Positions 46,382 to 57,142 of a DNA stretch of 64,000 bases are shown here, piece by piece. A program made the translations under genes and the position numbers. This DNA comes from Neoarius graeffei (Eukaryota > Chordata > Actinopteri > Siluriformes > Ariidae): assembly GCF_027579695.1 (NCBI RefSeq), contig NC_083583.1, positions 5,581,705 to 5,645,704 on the forward strand, read 5' to 3'. The first letter of the stretch is position 1; each line of letters starts with the position of its first letter. The notes below the pieces were generated by a model. The model searched no databases and was not told the origin of the DNA. It worked only from the letters and a program-made list of their open reading frames with translations.

Positions 46382-47165
46382 GAGCTTGGGGTCACCAAGT
46401 CTCTCCACCCACGCGCCGGAGCTGTAGCCATGGCAACAAGCGAACAACGAACAAGGCACGAGCGCATTTCAAACTCAAGTTTAATGCAAAGCAAATTAAA
46501 ATCTCGCCGTTATCCATTGGCACGGGTTGCCATGTCATTCTAAAACGGTCACTGAACTACATTATACATTCAATGAAAAAAAAAAACCTCGAGACAAAAA
46601 TTAAGAAACGAATAAATGAAAAACAAAACAAAGTCTAAACTATGTCTTCGGAAATTTAATCTGAACACGGTTTAGTTTTTATTAAAATTAAAAAAAAAAA
46701 CCAGGTTGACTTTTTATGGAATTATCAACTCGCAAATCTCAGTACGGTTGCTCAGTCGTATCTCGAAAAAGTTTACAAACGTCGTACAATAAAACACTGA
46801 TTTGATTTGAATGAATTTTTTTATTTTTATTTTAAAATATAATTCACGACACAAAGTAGAGTTTATATTACTCCAATCTGGCAACCGGCTTTCTCGTGTC
46901 CAAGGAAACGCTACCTGCTAACGCTTCAATGCTAATGTTTAAACACAAAATAAACTCTAATAAAAAGGTTTAATAGGAAATTACACGTCCAAACTCACAC
47001 ACTAACTCGAACTGCGGAAATATCTGATATTTTGTCACGTCAGTAGCCAGCCTGGAAGCTTGCTATATCTTAGTTAGCTGCGTTAATGCTAATCTTGACA
47101 TTAACATCCAGCTAGTTTATACAGCCGTATAATATGATTATTATTGAATAATAACAATTACCCAC

Positions 47166-47210
47166 CACCACAGCAAGATCCTGGGATGATTTCGGCTCCG
47201 TGTCAGACAT
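47166..47210 (-). CDS. hsbp1: hsbp1 first coding exon
   Basis: The ATG at 47210 encodes MSDTEPKSSQDLAVV and ends at donor GTGGGT. The human start I recall is MAETDPKTVQDLTSVV, so length and phase agree, giving a total protein of about 77 residues. Upstream (47211-47290) is a GAGA-rich presumed 5' UTR. The 1034-bp intron that follows holds a long (TG)n repeat. Confidence 0.92.
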
Positions 47211-47699
47211 CTCGAGCGAGAGAGAGAGAGTGAGAGTGAGACAGAAGAAAGAAAGTGTGAGACTGAAAAACTCGGATGAATTTACTCATTTATCTGCACC
47301 TCAGTGCGTAGGTGTCTGATTGCCCACACACGAACGCGCACGCAGGGCCACGCCCACGCGCACGCATCCACTGTGCGCGGGCACGCACGCACTGCCAGGC
47401 AAACTGGAGCTGAGATGAGTGATTCAAAAAAAATCACCAAATGGGTTTCATTTCATTCAGCCTTTTTTTTTACGAGTTAGAATGTCTTTCCTGTCGTGCA
47501 TTTCTCTTTTTCGTTCCCAAGTAGCATTTGTTCATGACTGAGATCCACTTTTTTTTGATGTTCTATGGGTTTGTGTGTGGATCAATCAAGTCAAGTTTGT
47601 TTGTATAGTGCTTTTAACAATAGACATTGTCCCAAAGCAGCTTTACAGAATCTGAATGACCCAAGACATGAGCCAATTTTATCCCTAATCTATCTCCAA

Positions 47700-48069
47700 T
47701 GGGTGGCACGGTGGTGTAGCGGTTAGCGCTGTCGCCTCACAGCAAGAAGGTCCGGGTTCGAGCCCCGTGGCCGGCGAGGGCCTTTCTGTGCGGACTTTAC
47801 ATGTTCTCCCCATGTCCGCGTGGGTTTCCTCCGGGTGCTCCGGTTTCCCCCACAGTCCAAAGACATGCAGGTTAGGTTAACTGGTGACTCTAAATTGACC
47901 GTAGGTGTGTGAATGGTTGTCTGTGTCTATGTGTCAGCCCTGTGATGACCTGGCGACTTGTCCAGGGTGTACCCCGCCTTTCGCCCGTAGTCAGCTGGGA
48001 TAGGCTCCAGCTTGCCTGCGACCCTGTGGAACAGGATAAAGCGGCTAGAGATAATGAGATGAGATGAGA
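47700..48069 (+). mobile_element. Full-length tRNA-like SINE
   Basis: The best copy in the window: head with A box (GTGTAGCGGTTAGCGC) and B box (GGTTCGAGCCC), body and (GAGAT)n tail. Flanked by an 11-bp near-perfect duplication, CTATCTCCAAT and CTATCCCCAAT, as expected for LINE-driven insertion. Confidence 0.9.
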
Positions 48070-48339
48070 TCTATCCCCAATGATGAAGCCCGTGGCGACG
48101 GTGGCAAGGAAAAACTCCCTCAGACGACATGAGGAAGAAACCTCGAGAGGAACCAGACTCAAAAGGGAACCCATCCTCATCTGGACAACAACAGACAACA
48201 TGACTATAACATTAACAGTTTTAACATGAAGTCAGTTTCGTTGATGTTATAAACTCTTCATTAATGGAAACTTGAGTGCAAAACTGTCCATGACAACCGC
48301 AGTCCCAAAGTTAGCAAGCCAGCTGTAGTGCATGTTTAC

Positions 48340-49013
48340 TTGCTTAATGCGGTCCATCGATATCGATGATGACGTCACTCCATGCCGTCTCTCTCTTGGT
48401 GAGTTCTTCGATGGCTGATCAGTCCAATTCGGGCGGCAAGGACTCGGCCGCACACATCACATACATGCTCGCCCTGTGGTTGGGCTGGCTGATGGCGTTT
48501 TACTCTTCTGGCCTCCGCCTTCTGGTTGTAGCCGGTTGTGTAGGAGGCAGTTTTTGTCAAACACAGCTGTCTCCACCTGCACCTGTTCACTGCTAATTCT
48601 TCCAGTTTTTGTGGCTCAATGCCACAGTCCTTCAGGTTGGCTTTTAGATGGTCCTTGTACCTCTTCTGTTGCCCTCCCACAGAGCGTTTACCTTTGGAAA
48701 GTTCACCATACAACACCTGTCTTGGTAAATGATTGGAGGGCATGCGGATGGTGTGTCCGACCCATCTGAGCTGCCTGTGCAGGAGTATGGTCTCTAGCGG
48801 CTCAATGTTGGCCCTACATCAGTTCTCTATATGAGGGACCTTGTGCCACCACTTGAGGCCCAGTATTCTCTGGAGGCAACGGGTATGGAAGTGTTCGAGG
48901 GTGCGAACGTGGTGTCTGTATGGAGTCCACGTTTCGCTGGCGTACAGCAAGATTGAGAGGCAGACCGCCCTGTAGACAGCAACCTTGGTCTTGATTGTCA
49001 AGTTTCTGTCCAC
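48340..49013 (-). mobile_element. LINE C-terminal region with C2H2 finger
   Basis: Minus translation of 48819-49013 gives LTIKTKVAVYRAVCLSILLY and ASETWTPYRHHVRTLEHFHT (RT C-part). Bases 48375-48743 give DCGIEPQKLEELAVNRCRWR and a terminal zinc finger, CDVCGRVLAARIGLISHRR with a following T-H. A frame change or small loss separates the blocks. A C-terminal CCHH finger is a feature of some LINE families; the clade was not assigned. Confidence 0.78.
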
Positions 49014-49275
49014 TCATTCATCACTGCTGCCTGGAATTCTGGATGTGTCCCTCAACAATGGAAAGACTCTGTCTAATCTTGTGAGCATCTACAAGAAGAA
49101 GGGAGATAGAGCAGACTGTAGTAACGGCAGAGGCATCTCTCTTCTATTGTGTGCTGGGAAACTACCCACAAGCATACTGCTGCTGAGACTAATCAAAACT
49201 GTAGCTGAAGATGCACTACCAGAAAGCCAGTGCGGGTTTAGAAAAGACCGATGCAGCTGTAGTCCTCAGCCATAA
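49014..49275 (+). mobile_element. Inverted 5' piece of the same LINE
   Basis: Plus translation gives NLVSIYKKKGDRADCSNGRG and EDALPESQCGFRKDR, the RT fingers region that should lie upstream of the 48340-49013 block. It is in opposite orientation and directly adjacent, as after twin priming. Confidence 0.72.
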
Positions 49276-49370
49276 AAGCATTACTGTAAGTGTCCAGAGC
49301 GTCTTCCAAGTGTGACTTTCAACTGTCCACATGGGGCCGTCCTCCACAGGAGCGATGTGATGAGATCAAA

Positions 49371-49672
49371 CCTTTCATTCATAAACCAGATGATCTCCTT
49401 CAGTGAGTCACGTCTGGGATGTCATTAATTGGTTGATTCTTTAAAAAAAAAACCATAAACAGTATAAATGAACATCAGATCAGAATCATGATTCATTCTT
49501 AAAATCTACAGAAAGCACTTGATCTTGGTCAGGGTTGATGTGGATCCATCAGGGTGTGAGGCAGGAATCCATCCTGGATGAGACACTGGTACATCACAGG
49601 ACAACACCCACATATCCACATACCCGAGGGTACTTATGCGTACCCTTTATTTCCTGCTTGGGAACATATATG
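49371..49672. other. No gene seen
   Basis: Sequence between the L2 UTR and the hAT element; nothing supported. Confidence 0.4.
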
Positions 49673-49839
49673 CAGAGGTGGACAGTAACAAAGTGCATTT
49701 ACTTGAGTACTGTACTTCAGGACACTTTTTGAGTACCTGTATTTTATTTGAGTATTAATTGTTTTTGGAAACTTATGACTTTAACTTCACTCCATTTGAA
49801 AGCCAAATATCGTACTTTTTACTCCACTACATTTCTTTC

Positions 49840-50540
49840 AAGGTCCTCATTACGATGAAGCAAGTCATATCACAGTCCCCATTAGTGTGGACTAATGCAG
49901 ATCCTACTAGTCTTGAAAGACTGCATCGGCTACGGAAAAGAGGTGCTCGTATTATCTTAAGAAAGAAAGTCAGAGATGAACGTACAGAAATATTACTTAG
50001 AAGTCTTGGTTGGGTGAGTTTAACCGCCAGGTGGAATTTTCATAAGTGTTTGATTGCATTTAAATGCTTCAATGGCTTTTGCCCGTCGTATTTGTCTAAT
50101 ATTTTTTTTGCTTGAATTCAGAAGTACATAATTATAACACTAGATCTAGAAATAATATTCAGATGTCAAAAGTTTCTTCTCAGTCTGGCCTTCATTCTTT
50201 TTCCTTTTCTGCTGCTAAATAGTTTAATAGTCTTTATGACAATATCAAGAAATGTTTTCTGTGAAGGCTTTTACTAATAATTATTGGTCTAAAGTTAATT
50301 ATTAGTCTGTGTATTTTGTACATATTTAAGTATTAGCACTAATTTGACCTTCGATATCATTTCATCTAATGCTATGTAGAATTGTTAATGTAGTTTCTTA
50401 TTTTTGTTTTATTATTATTATTATTAATTTTTTTCATGTACTTATACAAAATTCCTTTAACTAAACACAGCTCCAATGTAAATAAGGTTTATCTTTTTGG
50501 ATTCTGTGTATAATAAAGTTTAAACTAAACTAAACTAAGC
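49840..50540 (+). mobile_element. LINE 3' fragment nested in hAT
   Basis: Encodes SLERLHRLRKRGARIILRKK and WNFHKCLIAFKCFNGFCPSY, the C-terminal region of a LINE RT. It ends after TAATAAAGTTTAAACTAAAC. A nonsense codon follows FFA. Confidence 0.75.
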
Positions 50541-50712
50541 AGCTTTGAAAGTCGATGTTTTTTTTCTCTTTTCTTTTCAAAAACGCGATTGTTTTTTTTC
50601 CGCATGTGACACTGAGACAGCTGAGTAATCACTAGGGTCACGTCTCGTCCATAGACTGTATAAAATCAAGTTCAGTGATTTCTCAGCAACATTATTTAAC
50701 ACGATCAGTTGA

Positions 50713-50943
50713 TGGCAGAATGGAAGGACGCAGTTCTTCTGGAGAATGCACGCACTCATGGCCCATGAACCCATGTTTCAGTTTTCTGTACGGATTAAAG
50801 ATTCATTTCGTTTTAAATGTTTGCTTTGTTTGCCTAAAACGAACCACATCACGGCCGACAAAAACTCGCCGCCCAACCTGCGGAAGCATATTGATCTATA
50901 TAAACATTTTATTCCAGTAATTTTGAAGTTGTCTGTGCTTTAG
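50713..50943 (+). pseudogene. hAT zinc-finger exon remnant
   Basis: Read in two frames. The first is MAEWKDAVLLENARTHGP. The second is FQFSVRIKDSFRFKCLLCLP followed by KTNHITADKNSPPNLRKHID. The CLLC pair and NLRKHI match the BED-like finger of hAT transposases. The frame is broken and nothing of the catalytic domain follows. Confidence 0.68.
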
Positions 50944-51570
50944 AGCTAGCGATAACGTTGCAATAGCTGTGCAGTCTGGTTAGTCAAATGACTTTCCATG
51001 GATTTGCCCACCAAGTTGTCCACGGCTAACGTTAACACATAGCTAGTTAACTTGGACACTGTTAGTTAGCATGTAAACACGGAGTTACGCTAACATGAAT
51101 AACATTAACTTATCTGAAGTCCTTTCATAAATATGTTTTAGCATAATCTTGCCGAATAAACAGAATGTAGAAATCTGTGTTTAAAGGTGTTTATTCTACA
51201 GGTTCTATAAGTTAATCAGTAAATCCAGTTGGTTGCTTCAGAGGCATTAGGGTTTGTAAGTGTTGTAGCAATAATACAACAATGCGTTGACAGAAAATGT
51301 ACTTTTAACACTTAAGTATTTTTAAAAGCAAGTACTTCAGTACTTTAACTTAAGTAAAAATTTGACTGGAGAACGTTCACTTGTATCGGAGTCACATTTG
51401 ACCAGCCGGATCTGTACTTTGACTTAAGTAATGAAGTTGGGTACTCTGTCCACCTCTGCATATATGTATATTTTGACCCTAAAAATGTACACATAGTTAC
51501 ATTGAGGTCTAATAATGAGCCGTAGGAGGGACATTAATGGTGACTGTATTTTGGGTATAATCAGGGCTTA

Positions 51571-52523
51571 ATTTGAGCTGGAACATGACGGAACAAGATC
51601 CGGAACCTCCGTCGTCGGACCCGGCAGCCATTTTCATTTCATTCGGTGTTCCGGCAACTATTTAAATGGATCAGATCACCTCCGTGACCATCACAAAGGG
51701 AAAAAAATCAAACAATAAATTAAATAAATAAGTAAATAAAAATTTGTTTAGTGTTCGGTTTTGATTTTGATATCTGTTGTTGATTTCTCTCCTATGACAT
51801 CCACAAAATCTATGCGAAAGGGGAAGGGGGGGACATGGGGTGTATACTTCCGCTCAATAGAACACCGGGTTTTTTGTAGCCGTTAGCTTGCGCTGTGGAA
51901 AAAATGGCAAAAAAAACAAGAAAGCTTACTAAAATTTTTCAAAGTCCCAGGACAGCCGGATCCTAAACGACCTAAAATGGACGGCGTTGGACACAGTGAC
52001 ACTGCACCAGCACCTGCTGCAAGTGTACCAGTCCACGGGAACGGTCAAAAAGAAGATGAGAAGAATGATGATGGCGGTGAAGCTAGAAGTGTTAGCGCAC
52101 CAACTGCAACCGTCAGAGGTTGCAGAGGATGAGGATCGGGAAGATGAGACTGGTGATGACAGTGACATTTCAACAGGAATGGACAGAGGAATTCGCCTTT
52201 GTGGAGTGAGAGGGTTCTGCTTTGTGTCCAGTAGGCCTATACAATGACAAGATTGCATCGATGAAACGATGAAATAAAGCGGCACTTCGAAACACGCCAA
52301 GCTATGTTTGCATCAAAATATTCAGCAGGGGACAGGAGGAAGACGGCATGTCAAGAGCCTCTTCATTATGAAAAAGAATATATTACACTCAAATTGTTGG
52401 TCATACATAAAAATGCATTTTAGTTGTATTCAGCGTCATTTTTTATATATGGCTCTCACGAAAATGTATTTGAAAATATGTGGCTTTCATGGCTCTCTCA
52501 GCCAAAAAGGTTCCCGACCCCTG
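51571..52523. mobile_element. hAT-type remnants
   Basis: Begins CAGGGCTTAATTTGAGC. Its right end is the inverse of CAGGGGTCGGGAACCTTTTT, so two hAT termini of different families flank the stretch. Inside, about 51915-52130 encodes LLKFFKVPGQPDPKRPK and an acidic tail, like hAT transposase N-termini. Boundaries and nesting are uncertain. Confidence 0.5.
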
Positions 52524-52662
52524 CCTTAATGTACGTGTGGAGAGCGAGAGTGAACTTGAGTGCCTGTTTGGAGAACATTCTGAGCTTTGTCCATTGTTGT
52601 CCAGGATTTGATAACTGGTGCTGTTGTCATGCAATGTAATGCAATAGGCGTGTGTGCATTAA

Positions 52663-53053
52663 AGGAACAGTCCACCGTATTTCCATACTGAAATATGCTC
52701 TTATCTGAATTGAGACGAGCTGCTCCGTACCTCTCCGAGCTTTGCGCGACCTCCCAGTCAGTCAGACGCAGTCAGACGCGCTGTCACTCCTGTTAGCAAT
52801 GTAGCTAGGCTCAGCATGGCCAATGGTATTTTTTGGGGCTGTAGTTAGATGCGACCAAACTCTTCCGCGTTTTTCCTGTTTACATAGGTTTATATGAGCA
52901 GTGATATGAAACAAGTTCAGTTACACAAATTGAAACGTAGCGATTTTCTATGCTATGGAAAGTCCGCACTATAATGACAGGCGTACTAACACCTTCTGCG
53001 CGCTTCGGCAGCGCATTGATATCTGAGCTCCGTATCAATGCGCTGCCGAAGCG
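52663..53053. mobile_element. Half copy of the TTAA foldback
   Basis: Matches the left arm and centre of 20777-21492, preceded by TTAA (52659-52662). It stops 18 bases into the right arm, replaced by a TGTACTGTAC-rich palindrome (53053-53094). Bases 53095-53458 after it show no supported feature. Confidence 0.85.
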
Positions 53054-53458
53054 TGCACTGTACTGTGTACTGTACACTGTACAGTGTACTGCACAAACTT
53101 GAGAAGGAGGAAGTGTTTACTGCGCAGACTCGGGTTGCAAACTTGACAACATGGCAGAGGCTTCATTTCTATGGAACAGGAGTGAATGGGAGCTGTCCAT
53201 GTTTTAAACTGTCAGAAATGTCGACGATCACGTTACCAGGCTACGAAAGCATATACTTTTTGCTGGAAGGAAATATGGACAGAAATGAAAGTCAGACAAA
53301 TTTAAGCACCAATTCTTGATTTTATAAAAAGGTTAGTGCAGACAAGGGAAGCTGTTGATAATGAGGGCTGGCTGCTGCTGGCTGCAAAAAAAAAAAAAAA
53401 CTTCCAACATCTTTGCTAATTATTCATACGTTGACATACAAATGCATGATCCTATTAA

Positions 53459-54695
53459 AGGTCCCATGGCATGGTGGTTTGTTGATGCTTTAAACGGGCT
53501 CGTGGAGTCTTCCGGATGTTATATCCGAAATGAACCCTCGGCACGTAAATCTAGCCTCCTGGGAGAAAGCCGCATTTCAGCGCTTTTCCCAGTGCGTCGT
53601 TTTGCTAATGAGAAGCAGGAGGCGGGGAAGGGTAGAGGGTGGGGGCGGGCCATGGGGGGAGGGGCTTGACCAAGCTGCGTGCTGCACACACATACTCGCT
53701 GCTATCAGCGCCTGTAGCCACGCTGCTAAGACAAAACCCGGTTCTCCCTCGGACTCCTTTCGTAAACTCAACGTGACACAGAGAACAGAGAGTGAGAGTG
53801 TTCGGAGTGGTAGTTTACGAACGTATAATACCCTAGGCTTGAACACGCACTCCATAACCAAAGAGGATAGAAGCAACAACTACAGCAACATATCGCTTAT
53901 CCACCAGAAGACATGCATTGCGGAGCAATAGTCAAACATAAGCTCATAAGTTACAGTCAATTTCCAGACTAAACTCAGTTTAACAGAGCATGCTGCATGC
54001 TCTTTAGTTTTGTAGTGCAGATTACCTGGCTAACTGCAGGAAGCGGTTAGCTGCACAGCTAATGTAGCCATTGCTAGGCTAACGCACCGATTTTAAAACA
54101 CGGCAAAACGACCAGTTATACACTTACTTGTTCGGTGTTTGTTGCTGATGCGGCAGGGATGCTTGGTACGGACCCAGGCTTCAGTGACAGTTGATGTGCA
54201 AAACCTGCCCTGTACTGTCCCAAGTTGTGGAAATATTCCTCAGGAAAATGCTTCCGACAAACATACACCGTCTTAGGTAGACTCGACGGCGTATTATTGA
54301 AGTAAATAAAATTAAGCCACTGCGTCTTCAGGGGCTCTCCCGTCGGCAGTAAAAACAGACTCTTTTCTGTGTTGTCACATCCATGTACAGCACAATTTCT
54401 ATGTTTTGCTTGCTTAGGTGATGCCATGTTGTTGGTCTCCTCACTACAACTGGGCGGGCAATCCATACAGTGGGTGGGAATCCAGAGGGGGCACGTGGGG
54501 ATCATCTCCCTTGCTGACGTAGTAAAGGGAAGAGCTTATCAACGCGCCATTTTGACGCGCCATTCTCAAATGTTGGGCAAAGTTTGGTTTACACATTATG
54601 AAATTTCTAGCCACTGGGGTGACTTAAGAAGGTCAGAGGAACTCATTTTAACGTTAAAAAACCTCAGAAAGTGAAAATTTCATGCCATGGGACCT
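53459..54695. mobile_element. TTAA-flanked element with THAP exon (Kolobok-like)
   Basis: Ends AGGTCCCATGGCATG and CATGCCATGGGACCT, flanked by TTAA (53455-53458, 54696-54699). TTAA targets plus a THAP domain are typical of Kolobok. 1237 bp. The catalytic part of the transposase is absent. Confidence 0.85.
54128..54427 (-). pseudogene. THAP-domain exon of a transposase
   Basis: Starts at the ATG at 54427: MASPKQAKHRNCAVHGCDNT, then a THAP-type C2CH finger. C-x4-C is at NCAVHGC, followed by LPTGEPLKTQWLNFI with the conserved Trp, and C-x2-H is at YVCRKHF. It stays open for 100 codons to a strong donor, GTAAGT, after 54128. It reads as an intact first exon, but no second exon was found inside the element. 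It could be expressed only by splicing to outside sequence. Confidence 0.83.
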
Positions 54696-54742
54696 TTAAA
54701 CAGCTACGTCAATTAGGGTCCAATCATTTAGCAAACATCCAT

Positions 54743-54912
54743 CCACCCATCCATTATCTGTAGCCACTTATCCTGTTCTACAGGTTCGCAAGCAAGCTGG
54801 ATCCTATCCCAGCTGACTATGGGTGAGAGGCGGGGTACACCCTGGACAAGTCATCGCAGGGCTGACACACAGAGACAAACAACCATTCACACCGACGGTC
54901 AGTTTAGAGCCA
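54743..54912 (-). mobile_element. SINE 3' fragment, minus strand
   Basis: Reverse complement of the SINE body and tail (GGTGTACCCCGCCTCTCACC in minus reading). The head is missing. Confidence 0.82.
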
Positions 54913-55540
54913 CGAAGATGGACACTGCAGTAAGGTTTGTGTAGTTCGATATTTTATCAAATAAAACTTGTATTTTCTACTTTGCTTCCACCTCCATTCT
55001 GTGGTATAATGTACACTGGTGCATTGGGGATTTTTTAAGAATTAAAATATGCAGTCTAGAGTTACCAGATATAGTATTATTTATTAAACTTAAATTCTGG
55101 GGGAAAACAGTTAAGGATTTTTTTTCTTCAAAATGGCCAGATGGGAGAGTTGGGACAGTTCATCATGTTACAGGTTTTATTTCGCGCGGTTTACAAATAT
55201 AAAATTGTTTAAAAATGGTTGTTAAAAATGTGGGTGTGTCTCTGTATGAGGATTAAACTTATTTCATTCCTTCTTGAGAATGGAACTGTTTTGTCGAGTC
55301 AGGTTTTGGGTAAACGGGCATTTTTCTAATGCTGTACCAACACTGTGTGTTCATACAGTTCATATGTTACAAGTTCTCATCACAAATAAAAATTAAACAT
55401 GTCGGAGTAAAGGAGGTATTTTATTTGTGTTCCAAGTCTCCGAACATAATGTCTCATGTCTCCCCACAGAAGAAGTGAAGCGTAAAGTCCAGTACATGTG
55501 ACAAGCTGAGAAATTAATGTTGCAGTAAGAGGGTACACTA
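54913..55540. other. No feature seen
   Basis: AT-rich sequence before the Tc1-like element. Confidence 0.4.
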
Positions 55541-57140
55541 CAACCCTGATTCCAAAAGATTTGGGACAAAGTACAAATTGTAAATAAAAACGGAATGCAA
55601 TGATGTGGAAGTTTCAAAATTCCATATTTTATTCAGAATAGAACATAGATGACATATCAAATGTTTAAACTGAGAAAATGTATCATTTAAAGAGAAAAAT
55701 TAGGTGATTTTAATTTTATGACAACAACACATCTCAAAAAAGTTGGGACAAGGCCATGTTCACCACTGTGAGACATCCCCTTTTCTCTTTACGACAGTCT
55801 GTAAACGTCTGGGGACTGAGGAGACAAGTTGCTCAAGTTTAGGGATAGGAATGTTAACCCATTCTTGTCTAATGTAGGATTCTAGTTGCTCAACTGTCTT
55901 AGGTCTTTTTTGTTGTATCTTCCGTTTTATGATGCGCCAAATGTTTTCTGTGGGTGAAAGATCTGGACTGCAGGCTGGCCAGTTCAGTACCCGGACCCTT
56001 CTTCTACGCAGCCATGATGCTGTAATTGATGCAGTATGTGGTTTGGCATTGTCATGTTGGAAAATGCAAGATCTTCCCTGAAAGAGACGTCGTCTGGATG
56101 GAAGCATATGTTGCTCTAGAACCTGGATATACCTTTCAGCATTGATGGTGTCTTTCCAGATGTGTAAGCTGCCCATGCCACACGCACTAATGCAAGCCCA
56201 TACCATCAGAAATGCAGGCTTCTGAACTGAGTGCCGATAACAACTCGGGTTGTCCTTCTCCTCTTTAGTCTGAATGACACGGCGTCCCTGATTTCCATAA
56301 AGAACTTCAAATTTTGATTCGTCTGACCACAGAACAGTTTTCCACTTTGCCACAGTCCATTTTAAATGAGCCTTGGCCCAGAGAAGACGTCTGCGCTTCT
56401 GGATCGTGTTTAGATACGGCTTCTTCTTTGAACTATAGAGTTTTAGCTGGCAACGGCAGACGGCACGGTGAATTGTGTTCACAGATAATGTTCTCTGGAA
56501 ATATTCCTGAGCCCATTTTGTGATTTCCAATACAGAAGCATGCCTGTATGTGATGCAGTGCCGTCTAAGGGCCCAAAGATCACGGGCACCCAGTATGGTT
56601 TTCCGGCCTTGACCCTTACGCACAGAGATTCTTCCAGCTTCTCTGAATCTTTTGATGATATTATGCATTGTAGATGATATGTTCAAACTCTTTGCAATTT
56701 TACACTGTCGAACTCCTTTCTGATATTGCTCCACTATTTGTCGGCGCAGAATTAGGGGGATTGGTGATCCTCTTCCCATCTTTACTTCTGAGAGCCGCTG
56801 CCACTCCAGATGCTCTTTTTATACCCAGTCATGTTAATGACCTATTGCCAATTGACCTAATGAGTTGCAATTTGGTCCTCCAGCTGTTCCTTTTTTGTAC
56901 CTTTAACTTTTCCAGCCTCTTATTGCCCCTGTCCCAACTTTTTTGAGATGTGTTGCTGTCATGAAATTTCAAATAAGCCAATATTTGGCATGAAATTTCA
57001 AAATGTCTCACTTTCGACATTTGATATGTTGTCTATGTTCTATTGTGAATACAATATCAGTTTTTGAGATTCGTAAATTATTGCATTCCATTTTTATTTA
57101 CAATTTGTACATTGTCCCAACTTTTTTGGAATCGGGGTTG
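55541..57140 (-). mobile_element. Tc1-like transposon, intact ORF
   Basis: 1600 bp, TA-flanked (55539-55540, 57141-57142), with inverted termini CAACCCCGATTCCAAAAAAG at the right and a diverged CAACCCTGATTCCAAAAGAT at the left. Minus-strand sister of 23470-25069. It shares its right TA with another Tc1-like element starting at 57143. Confidence 0.93.
55760..56779 (-). CDS. Tc1-like DD34E transposase, 339 aa, open
   Basis: A full-length frame from [20 protein letters not shown] to KRKGDVSQW, the usual size for Tc1. The N-terminal half holds two HTH motifs. Catalytic residues are Asp in [11 protein letters not shown], Asp in [11 protein letters not shown] and Glu in SPTENIWRIIKRK; the last two are 34 residues apart, giving DD34E. 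Compared with the 23.8-kb copy, the first HTH has lost one Ser and has Met for Val (SSTMHN against SSSTVHN). This may impair DNA binding. No stop or frameshift. Confidence 0.93.
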   Translation of the reverse strand: MGRGSPIPLILRRQIVEQYQKGVRQCKIAKSLNISSTMHNIIKRFREAGRISVRKGQGRKTILGARDLWALRRHCITYRHASVLEITKWAQEYFQRTLSVNTIHRAVCRCQLKLYSSKKKPYLNTIQKRRRLLWAKAHLKWTVAKWKTVLWSDESKFEVLYGNQGRRVIQTKEEKDNPSCYRHSVQKPAFLMVWACISACGMGSLHIWKDTINAERYIQVLEQHMLPSRRRLFQGRSCIFQHDNAKPHTASITASWLRRRRVRVLNWPACSPDLSPTENIWRIIKRKIQQKRPKTVEQLESYIRQEWVNIPIPKLEQLVSSVPRRLQTVVKRKGDVSQW

Positions 57141-57142
57141 TA

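Larger units (their letters stand above)
47580..49370 (-). mobile_element. L2 3' UTR split by a SINE and a second LINE
   Basis: L2 3' UTR sequence, minus strand, at 47580-47699, 48069-48330 and 49285-49370 (AAGCAGCTTTACAGAA, GGAAAAACTCCCTCAGA, CTGTCCACATGGGGCCG). The gaps are a SINE (47700-48069) and a LINE piece (about 48340-49280). Same family as the L2 at 18.95-26.4 kb. Confidence 0.82.
49673..51458. mobile_element. hAT element, 1786 bp, 8-bp duplication
   Basis: Ends CAGAGGTGGAC and GTCCACCTCTG. The flanking CATATATG is exact on both sides (49665-49672, 51459-51466). Subterminal regions repeat AAGTACTT/ACTTGAGTA words. The interior holds a LINE fragment (about 49840-50540) and a transposase zinc-finger exon (about 50713-50943). 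Confidence 0.88.

Noticed and set aside
46009..46494. His/Thr and Cys/Val repeat proteins in the 46-kb region
   Set aside because: Read-through of a (TG)n tract. Only the 46065-46131 part is real, as an hsbp1 exon.
47700..48069. Genuine tRNA gene from A and B boxes
   Set aside because: The head does not fold into a clear cloverleaf by eye and is fused to a SINE body and tail.
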